From Bipolaris cookei (Eukaryota; Ascomycota; Dothideomycetes; Pleosporales; Pleosporaceae), in contig NRSV01000052.1 in the NCBI GenBank assembly GCA_002286855.1, positions 62,001 through 126,000 on the forward strand: a stretch of 64,000 nt of DNA, in the 5' to 3' direction. The translations under genes and the position numbers were made by a program. Below are positions 10,980-22,850 of the stretch, piece after piece. Below the pieces are notes generated by a model. It made no database searches and was not told the origin of the DNA. It was given only the letters and a program-made list of their open reading frames with translations. The first letter of the stretch is position 1, and each line of letters opens with the position of its first letter.

Positions 10980-11990
10980 TCAATCCCCACCCCGCTCCAA
11001 AACCTTCCTCACCGTATCCTCCCCTGGAAACTCAGCCCCACTCATCACCACGACCCGCTCAACCGACTCCCTCACCCTCTCCCTCTCCGTACCCACCCCA
11101 CTCTCCACCCGTCTCACCACCTTCCCCTCAAACCTCGCGCAAAACCCCCCAAATCCCATCGTACAAGCACGCACAACGCGATCCAATCTATTCTCAAAAA
11201 TCACCTGCATCAACTTGCCCCAGAACCCCGTTGCGTCCTGCGATATGGTGTGGGAAGTAAATAACCCCTCGATTTTACTGAATGAGAAGAGAAAATCGTA
11301 CACGGATGAACGATCTGTTGCGTATAGTGTGTCGCTAGGAGCGAGGGTTGAGCCGTCGAAATCGATAAGGACGAGAGAGAGTAGGATTACGGGGTTGGTA
11401 GAGTTGCAACGGGAGATGTAAAGCATAATGTTTCCGCTGAAAATATCGCCGTGGGAGATGTTGGAGGTGGTGTGGAGCCATGCGACGGTTTGGACAAGTT
11501 GCTGTGTGATGTGTAACATGAGGGTTGCGGGGAGTACCGGGAGAGATGTGATATCTTGCGGGAAGGATTTTCCTGGTCCGCAGACTGGAGCTCGAAGAAT
11601 GAGTGCTTTGATTAGTTGGATGAGGTTGAAGCCTTGGATTGCATTTGTGGCGAGCCAGTGTGACCCTGTTCCTGCTGCTGGTAGATCAAAGTCAATCAGA
11701 GCTGGCAAATGTTGCTCTACCTGACTGCCAGTGATGAGGCTCTGGATGCGTTGGAGAGCTAGAATCTCCTGGGCAAGGCCGAGACCCAATGATCCGTTTT
11801 GTGTCGTCTTGACAGCGACAACAGCTATGCTTTGCCTTGAGTCGTTTGACTCATCTGAGGCCGATGGAGCGCGGACGCAGAAAAGTACTTTCCCGCAGTT
11901 ACCTTGTCCAGCTTCATTGATGATAAGATACTTGTTGGCAAAGTCGCTAGCGATGTGTATTGTAGTTGGGATAGTTACGCTGTGACCCAT
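10980..11990 (-). CDS. Atypical protein-kinase-like protein
   Basis: A single exon of 336 residues with ATG at 11990. A glycine-rich loop is seen at residues 28-35 (GQGNCGKV), a VAIK-like lysine at residue 61 (VAVKTTQ) and a possible helix-C Glu in LAQEILAL. A catalytic loop reads HGDIFSGN and a metal-binding motif reads IDFDGS. The HGD instead of HRD and DFD instead of DFG are closer to the phosphotransferase pattern of choline and aminoglycoside kinases than to ordinary Ser/Thr kinases, although the N-lobe looks like a normal kinase. The C-lobe is short and there is no clear APE motif. It could be a real but divergent kinase or a pseudokinase. There is no signal peptide or membrane segment. 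The gene stands alone between AT-rich DNA and a 0.7 kb gap. Confidence 0.65.
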   Translation of the reverse strand: MGHSVTIPTTIHIASDFANKYLIINEAGQGNCGKVLFCVRAPSASDESNDSRQSIAVVAVKTTQNGSLGLGLAQEILALQRIQSLITGSQVEQHLPALIDFDLPAAGTGSHWLATNAIQGFNLIQLIKALILRAPVCGPGKSFPQDITSLPVLPATLMLHITQQLVQTVAWLHTTSNISHGDIFSGNIMLYISRCNSTNPVILLSLVLIDFDGSTLAPSDTLYATDRSSVYDFLFSFSKIEGLFTSHTISQDATGFWGKLMQVIFENRLDRVVRACTMGFGGFCARFEGKVVRRVESGVGTERERVRESVERVVVMSGAEFPGEDTVRKVLERGGD

Positions 11991-12695
11991 TTTGCAAGCC
12001 CTTTGTAATTTGTATCGGTAATCAAAAAGGGTGAGTGCTCCATATTGATATCCAACAGAAGAGCAGGTTACATGTCTTATCCATTCGAGCGGGCGAGTTG
12101 TGTGGACTAATGAGAGGAGACAAATATTAGTACTTTTTGATTGCTTGCCATGGCTCCGTGACAGATGATAACAAAACTAACAATTTGCCAGAATCATGAA
12201 GAAGTGGTGAAAGAAAAAGGTAAAAACATAATAAAAAACGCAATATTGAGACAATGAAAAGGACGAGCTGAGAAACTTTCCACAGGCTGGCAAGAAACGA
12301 CGTGTCTCGCTTTGTTACAGCGTGTTCATGCTAGAGTAAACGCATGGCTAAATCGTACATGGTAGAGCGAATCCGTCTATGGTGACTTTCTTGCATACAA
12401 CGCTCTTAAGTGATGTTACGTCGAATGATTGAGGTTGGCTGATAGTGGGCAAACGTCGTAAAGAAAACGGAAGCACCGAAATCTTATGAAATTTGTCCAG
12501 CGCGAGCCTGGAGAACCTTTTGCGTTGTTATCGCATTGACTCCATGGTACGCACGGTAGTCTGTGAGAAGCGGGTTGTTCATAAGACATACAGTATCAGT
12601 GCGGTGTGTAGCCGCATTATCATTCAACATCGGTGATACAAGCTTGTTTGTGGGACATCTCCAATTGTGTTTGAAGTTTCGGAGGAGGAATGTCT
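11991..12695. other. Intergenic, no gene seen
   Basis: This lies between the kinase-like gene (upstream side) and the 3' end of the F-box/LRR-like gene. No coding sequence or RNA gene can be supported. It should contain the kinase promoter. Confidence 0.4.
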
Positions 12696-14569
12696 TCAAG
12701 GGTATTCGGGATCGAACTCGGTGCTATCCATGCCCCAAATCTCCACATGTTTGACGCTCTCCCTGCTTACTACTTCGAATTTTCTTATCGGCCCAGCCAA
12801 TTTTGCCTTCACGCTCTTGTCTTCAACACCTTTGCTCGACTCTTTCCTATTTGGTGGAAAGTATACCCCACCAAGTTTGAACACCAAGTCTTCCCCAAAA
12901 CCAATATATTTGACGTTTTTGTATTCCGGCCGCCAAAACTCTGTCCCGAGTGCGAAAGCGTGAGTGTCCAGATCCATCATATCGGGTTTTTCATTGGGGT
13001 CTATGTTTGCACGGACCAAAAAACGGATTGCCCAAAGCTTGGGGATAAGGGCAAAGATTTGACGCAGGGACTGGAGCGGTGGGACAAAGCCAGCAAAACC
13101 GAGCTGCTCTAGATTTGGACATGACTGGCAAAGCCTGAATAAGGTATCCTCAGATAAGATCCAGCGATCCGAAAGGAGCAGGTGGCGGACTGTACGGTGA
13201 TTGGTCTGAATAGCAGCAAGGTACACGCTTGCAACATTTCGGGTATGAGCATCGGACCCATTATTGGGTGCACCGTTGATACTCGCAGAGCCGCTATTTA
13301 TACTGGGCGTTAAGTGGAATGGCGTCGTGGGTGTTGTAGTGCGACTGTTCGACTTTGAACACAAGACGTCATTTCGCCTACTTGCGATGAAATAGATGCG
13401 TTCCATGCCTCTGCAGCTGCTAAGTGATTTAGCTATTGCGGTATCTGGATCGTCGGTACGAATCATCTTGAGGTTGGGTGCAAAGAAATTGCTGGGGCTC
13501 GCCTTCCACGAGTTGTCAACGAAGACAGTAAGAGGATCAGAAGAACCGCCACAATTGATTACTGTTATCTCAGTCTTGGTATCCCGATTGAAGACATCAT
13601 CTATGTCTTCGGTGGGATAGCGAGAGTACAAGTTGTACAAGGCAATGCGCTTAACTGGTATCGAGTATTTAGCAGTTATACAGCGACCAAATATGGATAG
13701 CAAATTGACGGATTCTTCACCCTCGGCGCGCATGCGTGGGCTCCAATGTAGGGTGACGTTTTGGAGCTTCTTGGAGCCGAACAAAAGCAGAGAGATGTCA
13801 TCGGGATAACAGAGAGGGTCTATGTCGTAGACGATCAAGGTCTGGAGGTTGAGCAGCGGGGGGATGATGGACGTGGGGCGTGGTGTTCGTCGCAGTTGGC
13901 ACCTGATGGTCAGCGAGGTCAATGTGGTCCTACCTACGAGACCCTGGTAGATGGTGTACAGTGGAGGGGTGTTAAGTTCCCAGCTGGACATGCATTAGCA
14001 AAGCAAAGGGGTTGGAGGGAGGGGTGTGTGTAGGTGCCAACGTACGCAAAGCTGTCGAGACTGGTCATGCGGTCGAGTGCAGCACGCATAGCAACCTGCA
14101 GCACCATGCTGCTGTCCGGCACACGGCCTTGTCGGTAGTCTTCGGTGTCTTGCTCGCGCCAGTTGCCCACAACGCGGAATTTGTGTATGTAGTTGTTGAA
14201 GTTGCGCGACACGAGCGTGTTGAGTCCCATGGCAAAGGGGCTGCCACTGCCATAGCCCTCCGGCCTGCCGTCGACATATCGGATTTCCGAGTAGGCACGC
14301 AGTGTGACATGCTCGTACAAGCGCGGCAGCGTCATGTAATAGAGGAGGCGCGAGGTGCGTGTGACGCGCGCAAGATCAGTGACATGGTCAAGCTTGGGTC
14401 AGGGTCAGCAGATGGGTTCTTGCAAGGCTCAGATGGCATACATGTGCATACTTACGTATGTGAGGATCAGATGAACAAGGTGTAGCGGAAGCTCTTTGGC
14501 GTGCGTCGCATCTGGATGCGATAGTGCTGGCGACGTGAACAAGGTGTGGACAGGAGCCGTTAGAGGCAT
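12696..14569 (-). CDS. F-box/LRR-like protein
   Basis: Three exons on the minus strand: 14569-14456, 14392-14046 and 13983-12696, giving 582 residues in frame. Both introns are about 62-64 bases with GTAAGT and GTACGT donors. The N-terminus contains AKELPLHLVHLILTYL followed by DLARVTRTSRLLYY and LPRLYEHVTL, the pattern of fungal F-box-like proteins (a short Leu-rich motif, then a repeat region). The middle and C-terminal parts have spaced Leu motifs such as LLLSDRWILSEDTLFRL and CPNLEQLGF, suggesting irregular leucine-rich repeats. Such proteins often act as substrate receptors of SCF ubiquitin ligases, but many fungal family members have no known substrate. Two further in-frame ATGs lie upstream (14596 and 14617); 14569 was chosen because it has a purine at -3. 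Confidence 0.75.
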
Positions 14570-15105
14570 GCCAACGGCAGCATGTGTGTTCGACATGAGA
14601 AAGGTCGACAGCAGCACATTGACTGTCCAGACAGAGGCAGCGTTGGGGGGTCATGGCAGCATCGTCGTCGAGCGCATACGTACATGGACGTTGGCCATAA
14701 TCTTGCCCAAGCCAGTGTCTGCTTGTGCGCCCAGGGTGTACTGGCAGAAGCAGCGCCACCAACCCGAAATTGGTCCGGCAGCCCCCAGCACCACATGATC
14801 CACGACCAGCATCTTGCTGCACTAGGCCGTCCACAGCCGCGATGCACCCCGGACACATAATTCCGTATTACGACACAGCGGCCTCATCCGAAAAATGAAC
14901 CACAATCCCCGGACTGCATTATTACACTGCCGCTGCTTCTGCTGACATAGTTAAACGGCCATGATGCATATGACCCATATGTCCAGAGCCTTCGATAGAT
15001 ACTACTTTGTTCTTTTCAATGAGCAATGATCCATCTGACAAGACTAATGCCTCAAATCGGCCGAATCGTGCATGCCCACCGCTGCGAACACTGCCAAATG
15101 ATCCT
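14570..15105. other. Intergenic between tandem minus-strand genes, no gene seen
   Basis: This stretch holds the 3' untranslated part of TDP1 and the promoter of the F-box/LRR-like gene. Reading frames on both strands here show no family features. Confidence 0.4.
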
Positions 15106-16860
15106 TCACCCTGGTCTGAAGAACCAAGGCTGTCTGGCTCCATATCTGTCCCCAGGAGTTCGAAAGGGAATCTCCACAGTGCCTTCAAATACGTTCATTG
15201 GTACCGTCTTTTCCTTGTCCTTGTCCAGCCCTGCCAACCTGTCTTCTGGCACAGTCATGACAACACCACACTCCCAGTTCCTGATGTTGAGACTGCCCAT
15301 CTTGCCATTCTTAGTCACTTTTTGCCCTCCCCATGCCGATTCCGAAAGGTTGGCCGACCCAACGTAAATCCACCCAACCGGTCGTCCGCTCTTCTTACGA
15401 CCGCGTGCCAACAGCAGTTTGTTATGAGATAGCATCCCTGTTCGCAATGACTCATAGTCGCGGAGACACTCTCTCGGGAATGTAGCTGCGTTATAACGTT
15501 GCTGTGACAAGGAGATGATACCACCGCAGTGAGGACCCCCGACGCTTTTTTCCACCGTTTCGTTGGTGGGGAAGTAGATCCGAATATGATTACGAACATC
15601 AGGAACCGTGGCTGTGTCTGCTGCGAAGCATTTCCCGCATGCTGCAAGGTACAGGCGTGATAGGAAACTATCATTGATAGCACCAAGCGAGGAAGCTGCG
15701 TAATCTAGTTCCATCCGCTCTATGTTGTCAAGATGCAAATCTTGGGTAGCTCTTGTGAGGCCTGGAAGGCCTGTAGGATGCTCTGATTCAGTCTTATGTG
15801 AACCGCCACTACAATATGTTAGCTAAAGCCGAATATTATCATGTGAACCATCATACATGGAATGAACAAAAGCCAAGTGACTGGTCTGTGAAAAGTCAAA
15901 ATTCAAGATGCCCTGCAAGACCATCTCCGGTACTTTCTGCATCTCCAAGAAATACATTAATTCTTGACCGAAGCGTGTCATGTTCTCCTTGGTCGAAGTA
16001 GTTTCATTGCCTCTGCGTGGCAGGTCAATGAGGAAGATGGTGTTTTCCATGACACCAGGCTGCCAGTCATTCGCAACCTCTCCCCAATCGGTCTGTATCA
16101 TGTTTGCAGTCGGTATTACAATACGTAGCTTTTTTGGACCAAAGAGTAGCATGAGCTTGCTGTGCATGCTTTGTATTATGCCGTCCATGGGAGGGAAGTG
16201 AATTTTCAGATTCGGTACACCCATGTCTTCCATTTCCTTTTGCCATCTCTGCTGAACGTCTTTGCCTTTTGCATTCATGATCCATACCTGTTTGGTCTTG
16301 ACGGGGTCCAGCTTTTTGAACAGCCATTCAGCGTCCCACATGAACGAACTTATGACTGCCGTGCGAATTGTGTCTGCTTCTAGGACTTCGTCGATGGTCA
16401 TGTCGTCTGTCCTAGGGTATTTTGTGGCAAATGTCCGCTTGATAGCCCCCATAGGATACCGTAAGGCTGCCTCTGTAGATGACGCAGGAGGCGCGATTGT
16501 ATTTGATGCTTGCTTCGAAGGTCGATCTAGGGAAGGCTCGCGCTTCCGCTTTCCTAGCCTTGCGAGACGCTCTTGTTCCATGGCTTTTCGATCCATGCCC
16601 ATGGAGCTGAGAGCTGATTTAACGGGGTTAGGTATTGCTGTACTCTTGTTGAATGGCTGCACATGGTTATCATTGCTGTCTCCTTGCAAGGATAGGGCAA
16701 TAGCACGTTTGAGATCTTCGTCGTCATCATCATCATCCTTGTCCGAGACGAGGTCGATGGGCTCGCCGGAGACTGCTTTGACATTTTGCGCGACGTCCGC
16801 ATCGGTGTGTCGGAGCGAGTTCGCAATAGCCAGCCTGTAGTCCTCATCGTCGGATGCCAT
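15106..16860 (-). CDS. TDP1: Tyrosyl-DNA phosphodiesterase 1, with N-terminal UIM motifs
   Basis: Exons 16860-15857 and 15808-15106 are joined by a GTATGA...TAG intron of 49 bases and give 568 residues. The junction restores the sequence VHSIGGSHK, typical of the family. The enzyme frees topoisomerase I peptides from DNA 3' ends. The two HxK active-site motifs of the phospholipase D fold are seen: MHSKLMLLFG (His233, Lys235) with Asn in PTANM, and SHNKLLLARG (His463, Lys465) followed by YVGSANLSESAWG. Ahead of the catalytic domain are two ubiquitin-interacting-motif-like helices, about residues 4-17 (DDEDYRLAIANSL) and 47-59 (DEDLKRAIALSLQ), with an acidic Asp run before the second. The ATG at 16860 starts the first of these; ATGs further upstream in the same frame would add a sequence without similarity. 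The protein should be nuclear. URM1 lies upstream on the same strand. Confidence 0.92.
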
Positions 16861-17622
16861 TGCAGTTCTGATGGTTGCAAGGTCGTTGTTGTCGAGCGTG
16901 CTGATGGTGGGGTAAACAAGGGACAAATTGCACGCGTTAGGTTGGGAACACGCTCGCACGTAGTCACGTGACTCAAGCTTGGCAATGGTCAATGTCCGTA
17001 CCCCAGATAGCGGCCTGATGATACCAGGACAGTCTGCTGGCACCATAAAGCAACGGAATCGAGCCATTGTTATCACATTCATTGTATAAACATATATGCA
17101 TGGTGCTTGTCATTATTTCGCCTCACCGGTCGCACTCACCCCTCCATATCGGAACTGCCCAAGACCCTGTTGCAAGGCAAGCACAGACCAGAGCCCGAGC
17201 TCGGATAGACGAATGCATCTAATGCACTGACGCAGTGGCTTGCCCATCATGCATCGTCTGTATTGCTTATTTAGTACGCTAAGCCACCACGCTGGCATGA
17301 ATCTAAGCACCCTGCTAATCCCAATACCCTCGGCAATCTGCAATACAAAAGAAATGTGGCTGATACATATATCCAAACTACCAAGAGAAAAGTAGAAGAG
17401 CGATGGCGCTAGCGCCATCGATGCTAGCACAGCTTGTGAGCTGCACTTATTCCTAGACTTCACATAGACATCTTATGTAAGCTAGACCATGCTTTCCCTT
17501 GTACTCTCGGCTTGTATCTTAGATTCGTTGACTATTCTAATGTGCTACATAGCTCCATACGTCTTTCGTGCACCAAACATCACCCAGTCACACTGATATT
17601 TCCTCCACCCTATGCACATGTT
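16861..17622. other. Intergenic, URM1 3' side and TDP1 promoter
   Basis: No coding sequence is supported. The part near 16861 holds the TDP1 promoter and leader, the part near 17622 the 3' end of URM1. Confidence 0.4.
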
Positions 17623-18048
17623 TCAACCTCCATGAAGCGTAGAAACAAACATGACATGGTCCTCTTTTTGTACTTGATACTCATCTTCCCCTTCTAGTTC
17701 CCAGTCGGCTTCATTGATGAGGACCAGGATGCCAGGGCGTCTGACTCAATATGTTAGCAGGTACGAGGCTGCTTTGCCCTCCAGACTTACACGGTGCCGT
17801 CTAGCACGAACAGTTCCTTACGTGGGTCCTTCATGACATTGTCGCAAAGAAATCTCACTAGAAAAGCAACATTTGTAGGCTCGCCAGATTCGTCTTTGGC
17901 AGGCAACGAAAGATCATATTTCTTCTGGTTGGCAAAGAGGATCTCGAGCCCCCCACTGTGAGGGGAGTCAATGAATAGCGCATTGCGAAGATGCCTTCAG
18001 AATATACCTGAACTCGACTGTTATTGGAATAGTGGCATCACTCGACAT
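17623..18048 (-). CDS. URM1: Ubiquitin-related modifier Urm1
   Basis: Three exons on the minus strand, 18048-18008, 17955-17791 and 17740-17623, give 107 residues, the normal length for Urm1. The junctions restore SGGLEILF and DGTVRPGILVLIN, both highly conserved in the family, and the protein ends in STLHGG. The C-terminal Gly-Gly is activated to a thiocarboxylate by the E1-like enzyme Uba4. Urm1 then acts as the sulfur carrier for 2-thiolation of wobble uridine in tRNA, and can also be attached to proteins during oxidative stress. It is cytosolic. The introns are 52 and 50 bases, so the exons are too short to show as long reading frames and the gene is easily missed. It is divergent from ELP2 with 198 bases between the start codons, which fits a shared promoter; the two act on the same tRNA base. 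Confidence 0.95.
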
Positions 18049-18246
18049 GATTATTGTCAACAACAGTCAGGGAAAGATTGGCAACGTTGAAATGCTCGTG
18101 TTGCAGAGATGGGTTGTGCTTACTCTGGCCGAGGGTGCAAACAGGCCTTCCGCCACTACTACCTAAGCGAGACTAGCGCCAGAGAAATCCTTACGGCGGG
18201 ATGACTAGATACAGTACCCGCGCAGGCACGACAACCATTGCGAACA
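18049..18246. promoter_or_regulatory. Shared divergent promoter of URM1 and ELP2
   Basis: The 198 bases between the two ATGs must hold both promoters and 5' leaders. No TATA box stands out. The bidirectional role is inferred from spacing and orientation only. Confidence 0.6.
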
Positions 18247-20709
18247 ATGCACGTTTCTCCTGAATTCATAGCCATAGGTGGCAACCGAAATCCCGCGGCC
18301 GCCGATTGGGACGACGCTGGTTTGCAGTTCTTGGCTTTTGGTGCTGACAATAATATTGCCCTGTGGGATCCTCAAGTGAGTCCACAGCAGCAATGACTTA
18401 CTCTTCACTCACAAAGGCAGGATGAGGCACTTCGCGGAGTACATACAATTTTGAGTGGGCATACCAAGCCTGTAAATTCCATCAAGTTTTTCCCCACACA
18501 ATCACCAGACGTCTCAGTCTTGCTTAGTGGATCAGCCGACAACACCATCCGTATATGGCGAGGCAGGAGAGATGAACGCTTTGAATGTCTGAAAACCATA
18601 TCGGAACACCAGCAACCCGTCACCCGGATAGCCACATTTCCTGGATCAGACACCTTTGCCACTGGATCTTCCGATGGTACCGTCAAAATTTGGAAGCTCA
18701 CGCACTCCTCAGACTTTGTTTCAATTGATGTCGACGTTGTCCAGACTATAACCCTTTCTCCTAAATACTTTCCCCTGAACCTAGCGCTTACAAAATTGGA
18801 CGAAAGCTCAACTGTGTTGGCTGTCGCTGGTACTCGTACAACTATCCAGATATTCGTATCTCAAGACAATCAATTTCAACTCTCGGCTACGTTGACCGGA
18901 CACGAAGGATGGATTCGCGCACTTGCTTTTACCAAAGAAACAGCAGATCCAAACAGTGATCTTCTTCTGGCCTCTGCAAGCCAAGACAAGTACATTCGTC
19001 TCTGGCGACTTCACCGAGGAGACGAACTTCCTGCTGCGAGCACTGCGCTAAATGACCCTGCCCTGGGTGGCATGGGGAAATCGCTATCGAACAAAGCTCA
19101 TTGGATTAGTTCAGCTGCGTCCAAGTATTCAATCACATTCGAGGCTTTGCTGTTAGGCCATGAAGATTGGATCTACCAAGCGTCATGGCGGCACCGGGAT
19201 GGAAAGTTACAGCTGCTGTCTACCTCCGAAGACAATTCTCTGTCGATCTGGGAGTCTGATTCTACTTCCGGTGTATGGGTTTGTATCACTCGGCTAGGAG
19301 AAATTAGTGCTCAAAAAGGTTCGACAAGCGCTACTGGCAGCGCAGGAGGTTTCTGGATTGGGCTTTGGTCACCGGACGGCAACACAGTAGTATCCCTCGG
19401 CCGTACCGGCAGTTGGCGAAAGTGGACATTCTCGGCTACGGAAGATATGTGGACGCAGCAGGTGGCTATTACAGGGCATGTGCGTGAGGTCAAGGGTGTG
19501 TCATGGTCGAGAGATGGCTCGTATCTACTCACAACAGGGACTGATCAGACAACGCGATTGTACTCGCAATGGAAGCGTGACGGCATGTCGCCTTCATGGC
19601 ACGAATTCTCACGGCCGCAAATCCACGGATACGACCTCAACTGCATCGATACAGTCTCGGATACTCAGTTCATCTCTGGTGCAGACGAGAAGCTCCTCCG
19701 TGTCTTTGACGAACCAAAAGGCGTCGCAGAGATGCTCCACAAACTCTGCGACACACAGCCGTCCAACTCAGCCTCACTCCCAGACGCCGCCAACATTCCT
19801 GTCCTTGGCCTCTCAAACAAAGCCATCCAAGCTGTCGGTGACGAAGACCCTATCGAAAACGGCGACTACGACGAACGCGAAGCCATCGATCCCGCCTCCA
19901 TCATCCGCAAATCTACCCTCGACTTCAAACACCCTCCCTTCGAAGACCACCTCGCACGCCACCTCCTCTGGCCCGAAACAGAGAAACTATACGGCCATGG
20001 CTACGAAATATCTGCCCTAGTTATCAGCCACGATGCCAAATTTGTCGCCACCGCCTGCCGCGCAAGTTCCATCGACCACGCCGTGATTCGCCTCTACGAC
20101 ACCAAAGAGTGGCTCGAAGTCGGACCGCCGCTAAAAGTGCACTCCCTCACCGTCACTTCGCTGGCATTCTCCCCAGACGACAAGTACCTGCTGAGCGTGG
20201 GACGTGACCGCCAATGGGTCATTTGGGAACGTAGTGCTGATGCGCCATCGCTTTATACACTCAAACATGCGAATCCAAAGGGCCATTCTCGTATGATTCT
20301 CGATGCGGCATGGACTTCGATCACTGATCAGCCGACTTTTATGACGGCTGGAAGAGATAAGAGTGTGAAGATTTGGCAGATGTCGGATTCAGAAGTCCAG
20401 CTCAAAGCTACGGTTGCGGCAAACGCCCCCGTCACGACTGTTGCGTGTAATACCACTCGCAAAGATGCGGATAGTAAAGTGGTATTTGCATTTGGTACCG
20501 AAAACGGGGAGTTAGGCATTGGAAGTGTGGCGGTTGAGGCACTGGATCAGGTTGCTGTGTCTATGGTTGAGAAGGAGTTACTGCCTGCCAAGACGATAAA
20601 CCAGATTGTTTGGCGGCCGGGTACACGGGGCAAGGGACACGAGCAGATTTCGGTTGCAAGTGACGATACTTCGGTGCGCATTTTCAATGTGAAGGATGAG
20701 GCTTCATAG
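18247..20709 (+). CDS. ELP2: Elongator complex subunit 2 (WD40 protein)
   Basis: Exons 18247-18375 and 18421-20709 are joined by a 45-base GTGAGT...CAG intron and give 805 residues, the usual Elp2 length. The first exon reads FIAIGGNRNPAAADWD, the conserved N-terminal strand of Elp2, and the gene continues with two seven-bladed WD40 propellers. Repeats seen include LSGHTKPVNSI, SADNTIRIW, LTGHEGWIRAL, SQDKYIRLW, LLGHEDWIYQASW, GHVREVKGVSW, GHGYEISALVIS and GRDKSVKIW. Elp2 is part of the Elp1-2-3 core of Elongator, which makes the 5-carboxymethyl side chain on wobble uridine of tRNA. The start at 18247 is the only in-frame ATG after an upstream TGA. It is paired head to head with URM1. Confidence 0.95.
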
Positions 20710-20945
20710 GAGGGTTGTAAGAGCGTTGTATATTTGAAAAAAGATCGGATAACATTCTTGATTTCTCTCGTTTCACTCATTGTTTATTTCTTGAATCTGG
20801 AAGCATACGAAGAAGTAAGATCGAAAAGACGAAGCGTGATAAATGTCATTAAAGTATATATCGCTGGGGGGTATCTTGTCTACACAATTGCTCATACTAG
20901 GTATCCTCATTTCCAGTCGCATGTCCTTTACACTCACTTCTTCCT

Positions 20946-22175
20946 TCACGCGTACCGCGGTCCAGCACCCTTTTCATTGCTCGGCCCAGCCACGCCGGCA
21001 GGCGGAGCGCCAGTGTTTTGCTGTCCTGGATGATATTGCATCGGTACCATATACTGCTGCTGACCTGATGCCTGCTGCATATAAATGGGCTGAACTGGAT
21101 ACCCCTGCGGAGGAGCCTGGTAATAAACTCTTTGTCCCATGCCTGGCTGCATGTGTGCCTGTCCTGGTGGGGGTATGATTGCGCCGTTACTAATCATAGT
21201 CTGTACGATTCCAGCTGCGATTTTCTCGGCGTCCTTGCTGACTTTTGTGCGATTGCGACGGTGCGTGTCAACGCAGGCCCAGACGAAGAGGACAAAGTGC
21301 AGGACTAACCCGAAGAACTGACAGACGACGCCTGTTAGATTGACTCTAGCGCGTCGCGGCTTCCCAGCCCAAAGCTTGTTGACAAATGCATCTTGTTCGG
21401 CGCAGTCTTTGAAGTTCATCTCGGAGAAGACACTGTAGCGGCTGGTGCAATCGCGAGGACTGGTAATGTAGCTCGTGTCCTCCTCCCAGACCCAAGTGTT
21501 GTTGGCCGCAAGTACGTAATCTCCATTAGAGCTGGAGCTAGAGTAGTCGTATCCCCATTCATCAGGGCCTCCATACATGCCATAATCCATTATGTTCTGT
21601 AGAGACAAAAGCGCAAAAAGCGCAGTAACGATAAAGGCCAGCCATAGGAGTAGGTCCATTGACACGCGCACACCAGGATGCACAGTGCGTTTCCGCACGA
21701 CAAAGACAATGATGCATATAAGGCACCAGGCGATGGAAATGGACCAAGTGATCAGACTAGGCCATAGAGCCCAGTACGAATCGAGGATGTAGTAATCGGA
21801 GACCCCGGTGCGCGTGGTCATGAGCCACGCAAAACAGCCAATGCCGATCAAACCAGTTACAATGATAACAGCCATGATAGCGAACTTGAATTTCCAGTAT
21901 CGGTCACCAGCATTGAGCTTGTCGTTCAAGGAGAGTGGCTCATCAGCTGTGGTCGCTTGTGGGGCTGCAATAGGTGTTGTATTCGGACCGGGTGAGGGAA
22001 TACCCGCAGCGGCGATCGGCGTGTCTTGGTTCACATTCATGTTGGTGTTCGCACTCGGTCTGGTAACTGATTCCGATGGTATTGCTGGGGGTTGGGATTT
22101 AGAATCCTTTATATTTGAAGACGCGGTTGGTGCTCCGGTTGCCTGTGGGGCGACCTGAGGTTGCGAGGTGGACAT
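20946..22175 (-). CDS. Four-helix membrane protein of unknown function
   Basis: A single exon of 409 residues with ATG at 22175. Residues 1-90 are Ser/Thr/Pro/Ala-rich and probably disordered. Four hydrophobic segments follow at about residues 98-120, 138-160, 174-196 and 286-308. A large loop between the third and fourth helices has Tyr/Asp/Ser-rich sequence, two probable N-glycosylation sites (NNTW, NLTG) and two Cys (DCTS, DCAE) that could pair. The C-terminal tail of about 90 residues is Pro/Gln/Gly-rich with PPPGQ, QGYP and QYMVPMQY repeats. The topology suits a plasma-membrane or secretory-pathway tetraspan protein, perhaps of the MARVEL kind. I do not recognise the family. It is convergent with ELP2, with only 236 bases between the stop codons. 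Confidence 0.7.
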   Translation of the reverse strand: MSTSQPQVAPQATGAPTASSNIKDSKSQPPAIPSESVTRPSANTNMNVNQDTPIAAAGIPSPGPNTTPIAAPQATTADEPLSLNDKLNAGDRYWKFKFAIMAVIIVTGLIGIGCFAWLMTTRTGVSDYYILDSYWALWPSLITWSISIAWCLICIIVFVVRKRTVHPGVRVSMDLLLWLAFIVTALFALLSLQNIMDYGMYGGPDEWGYDYSSSSSNGDYVLAANNTWVWEEDTSYITSPRDCTSRYSVFSEMNFKDCAEQDAFVNKLWAGKPRRARVNLTGVVCQFFGLVLHFVLFVWACVDTHRRNRTKVSKDAEKIAAGIVQTMISNGAIIPPPGQAHMQPGMGQRVYYQAPPQGYPVQPIYMQQASGQQQYMVPMQYHPGQQNTGAPPAGVAGPSNEKGAGPRYA

Positions 22176-22850
22176 AATTAGATAGTACTGATCGATTACT
22201 TAGTTGAAAAAAAAACGAGTGTTGATATAGATGCGAGCGAGTGAATGCGCAAAAGAATGCGCGATGCCAACGTTCGAAAGCGAGGCATAAAGAAGAAAGA
22301 GATTGCCAGGCAGCAGAGAGACAAGACCTCTCCTGCCTCCTCGCCACGTTCATAGCGCGCTGGTTGCCTGATCCCAAATCGTACTGGGTAGGCTTAATTT
22401 AGCTTGAGGCTGGACTGGAACATTGTAGGCCCGCTGAAATTCGATGCAGGAGCATCTCTTAGCTCTGCGCTATCATGAGCTTGATTTAGCCTCGATTAAA
22501 TCACTCTACCCGTGTTGAAAATTTCCTGGTCATGCTTCTCGGCTACGAGGTGAACCTATAGAATGGCTGCGCTCGTAACGATAACTGAGCGGTTGATAAT
22601 GAGCCACCCGCTCTCTAACCATCCAGGCGCGATGTCACGACCATAAGAGCCTGATTTCCACTGTTTATCTCGATCATAGCACGATTGTATAGCATCCAAA
22701 AGCAATCGAAAAATATAGCCATCAGGAGTCAGTCTTGGCATTAGATGGCTGTAGTGGGATATGAAGCAACAGGGGATCAGGACATAATATTATGACAAGT
22801 GAACATTGCCAAACGCTTTCCAAGTCTTCCAAGTTTCCCCGGGGCCGACC
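22176..22850. other. Intergenic, no gene seen
   Basis: This holds the promoter of the four-helix membrane protein gene near 22176 and the 3' end of VPS23 near 22850. No other feature is supported. Confidence 0.4.
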
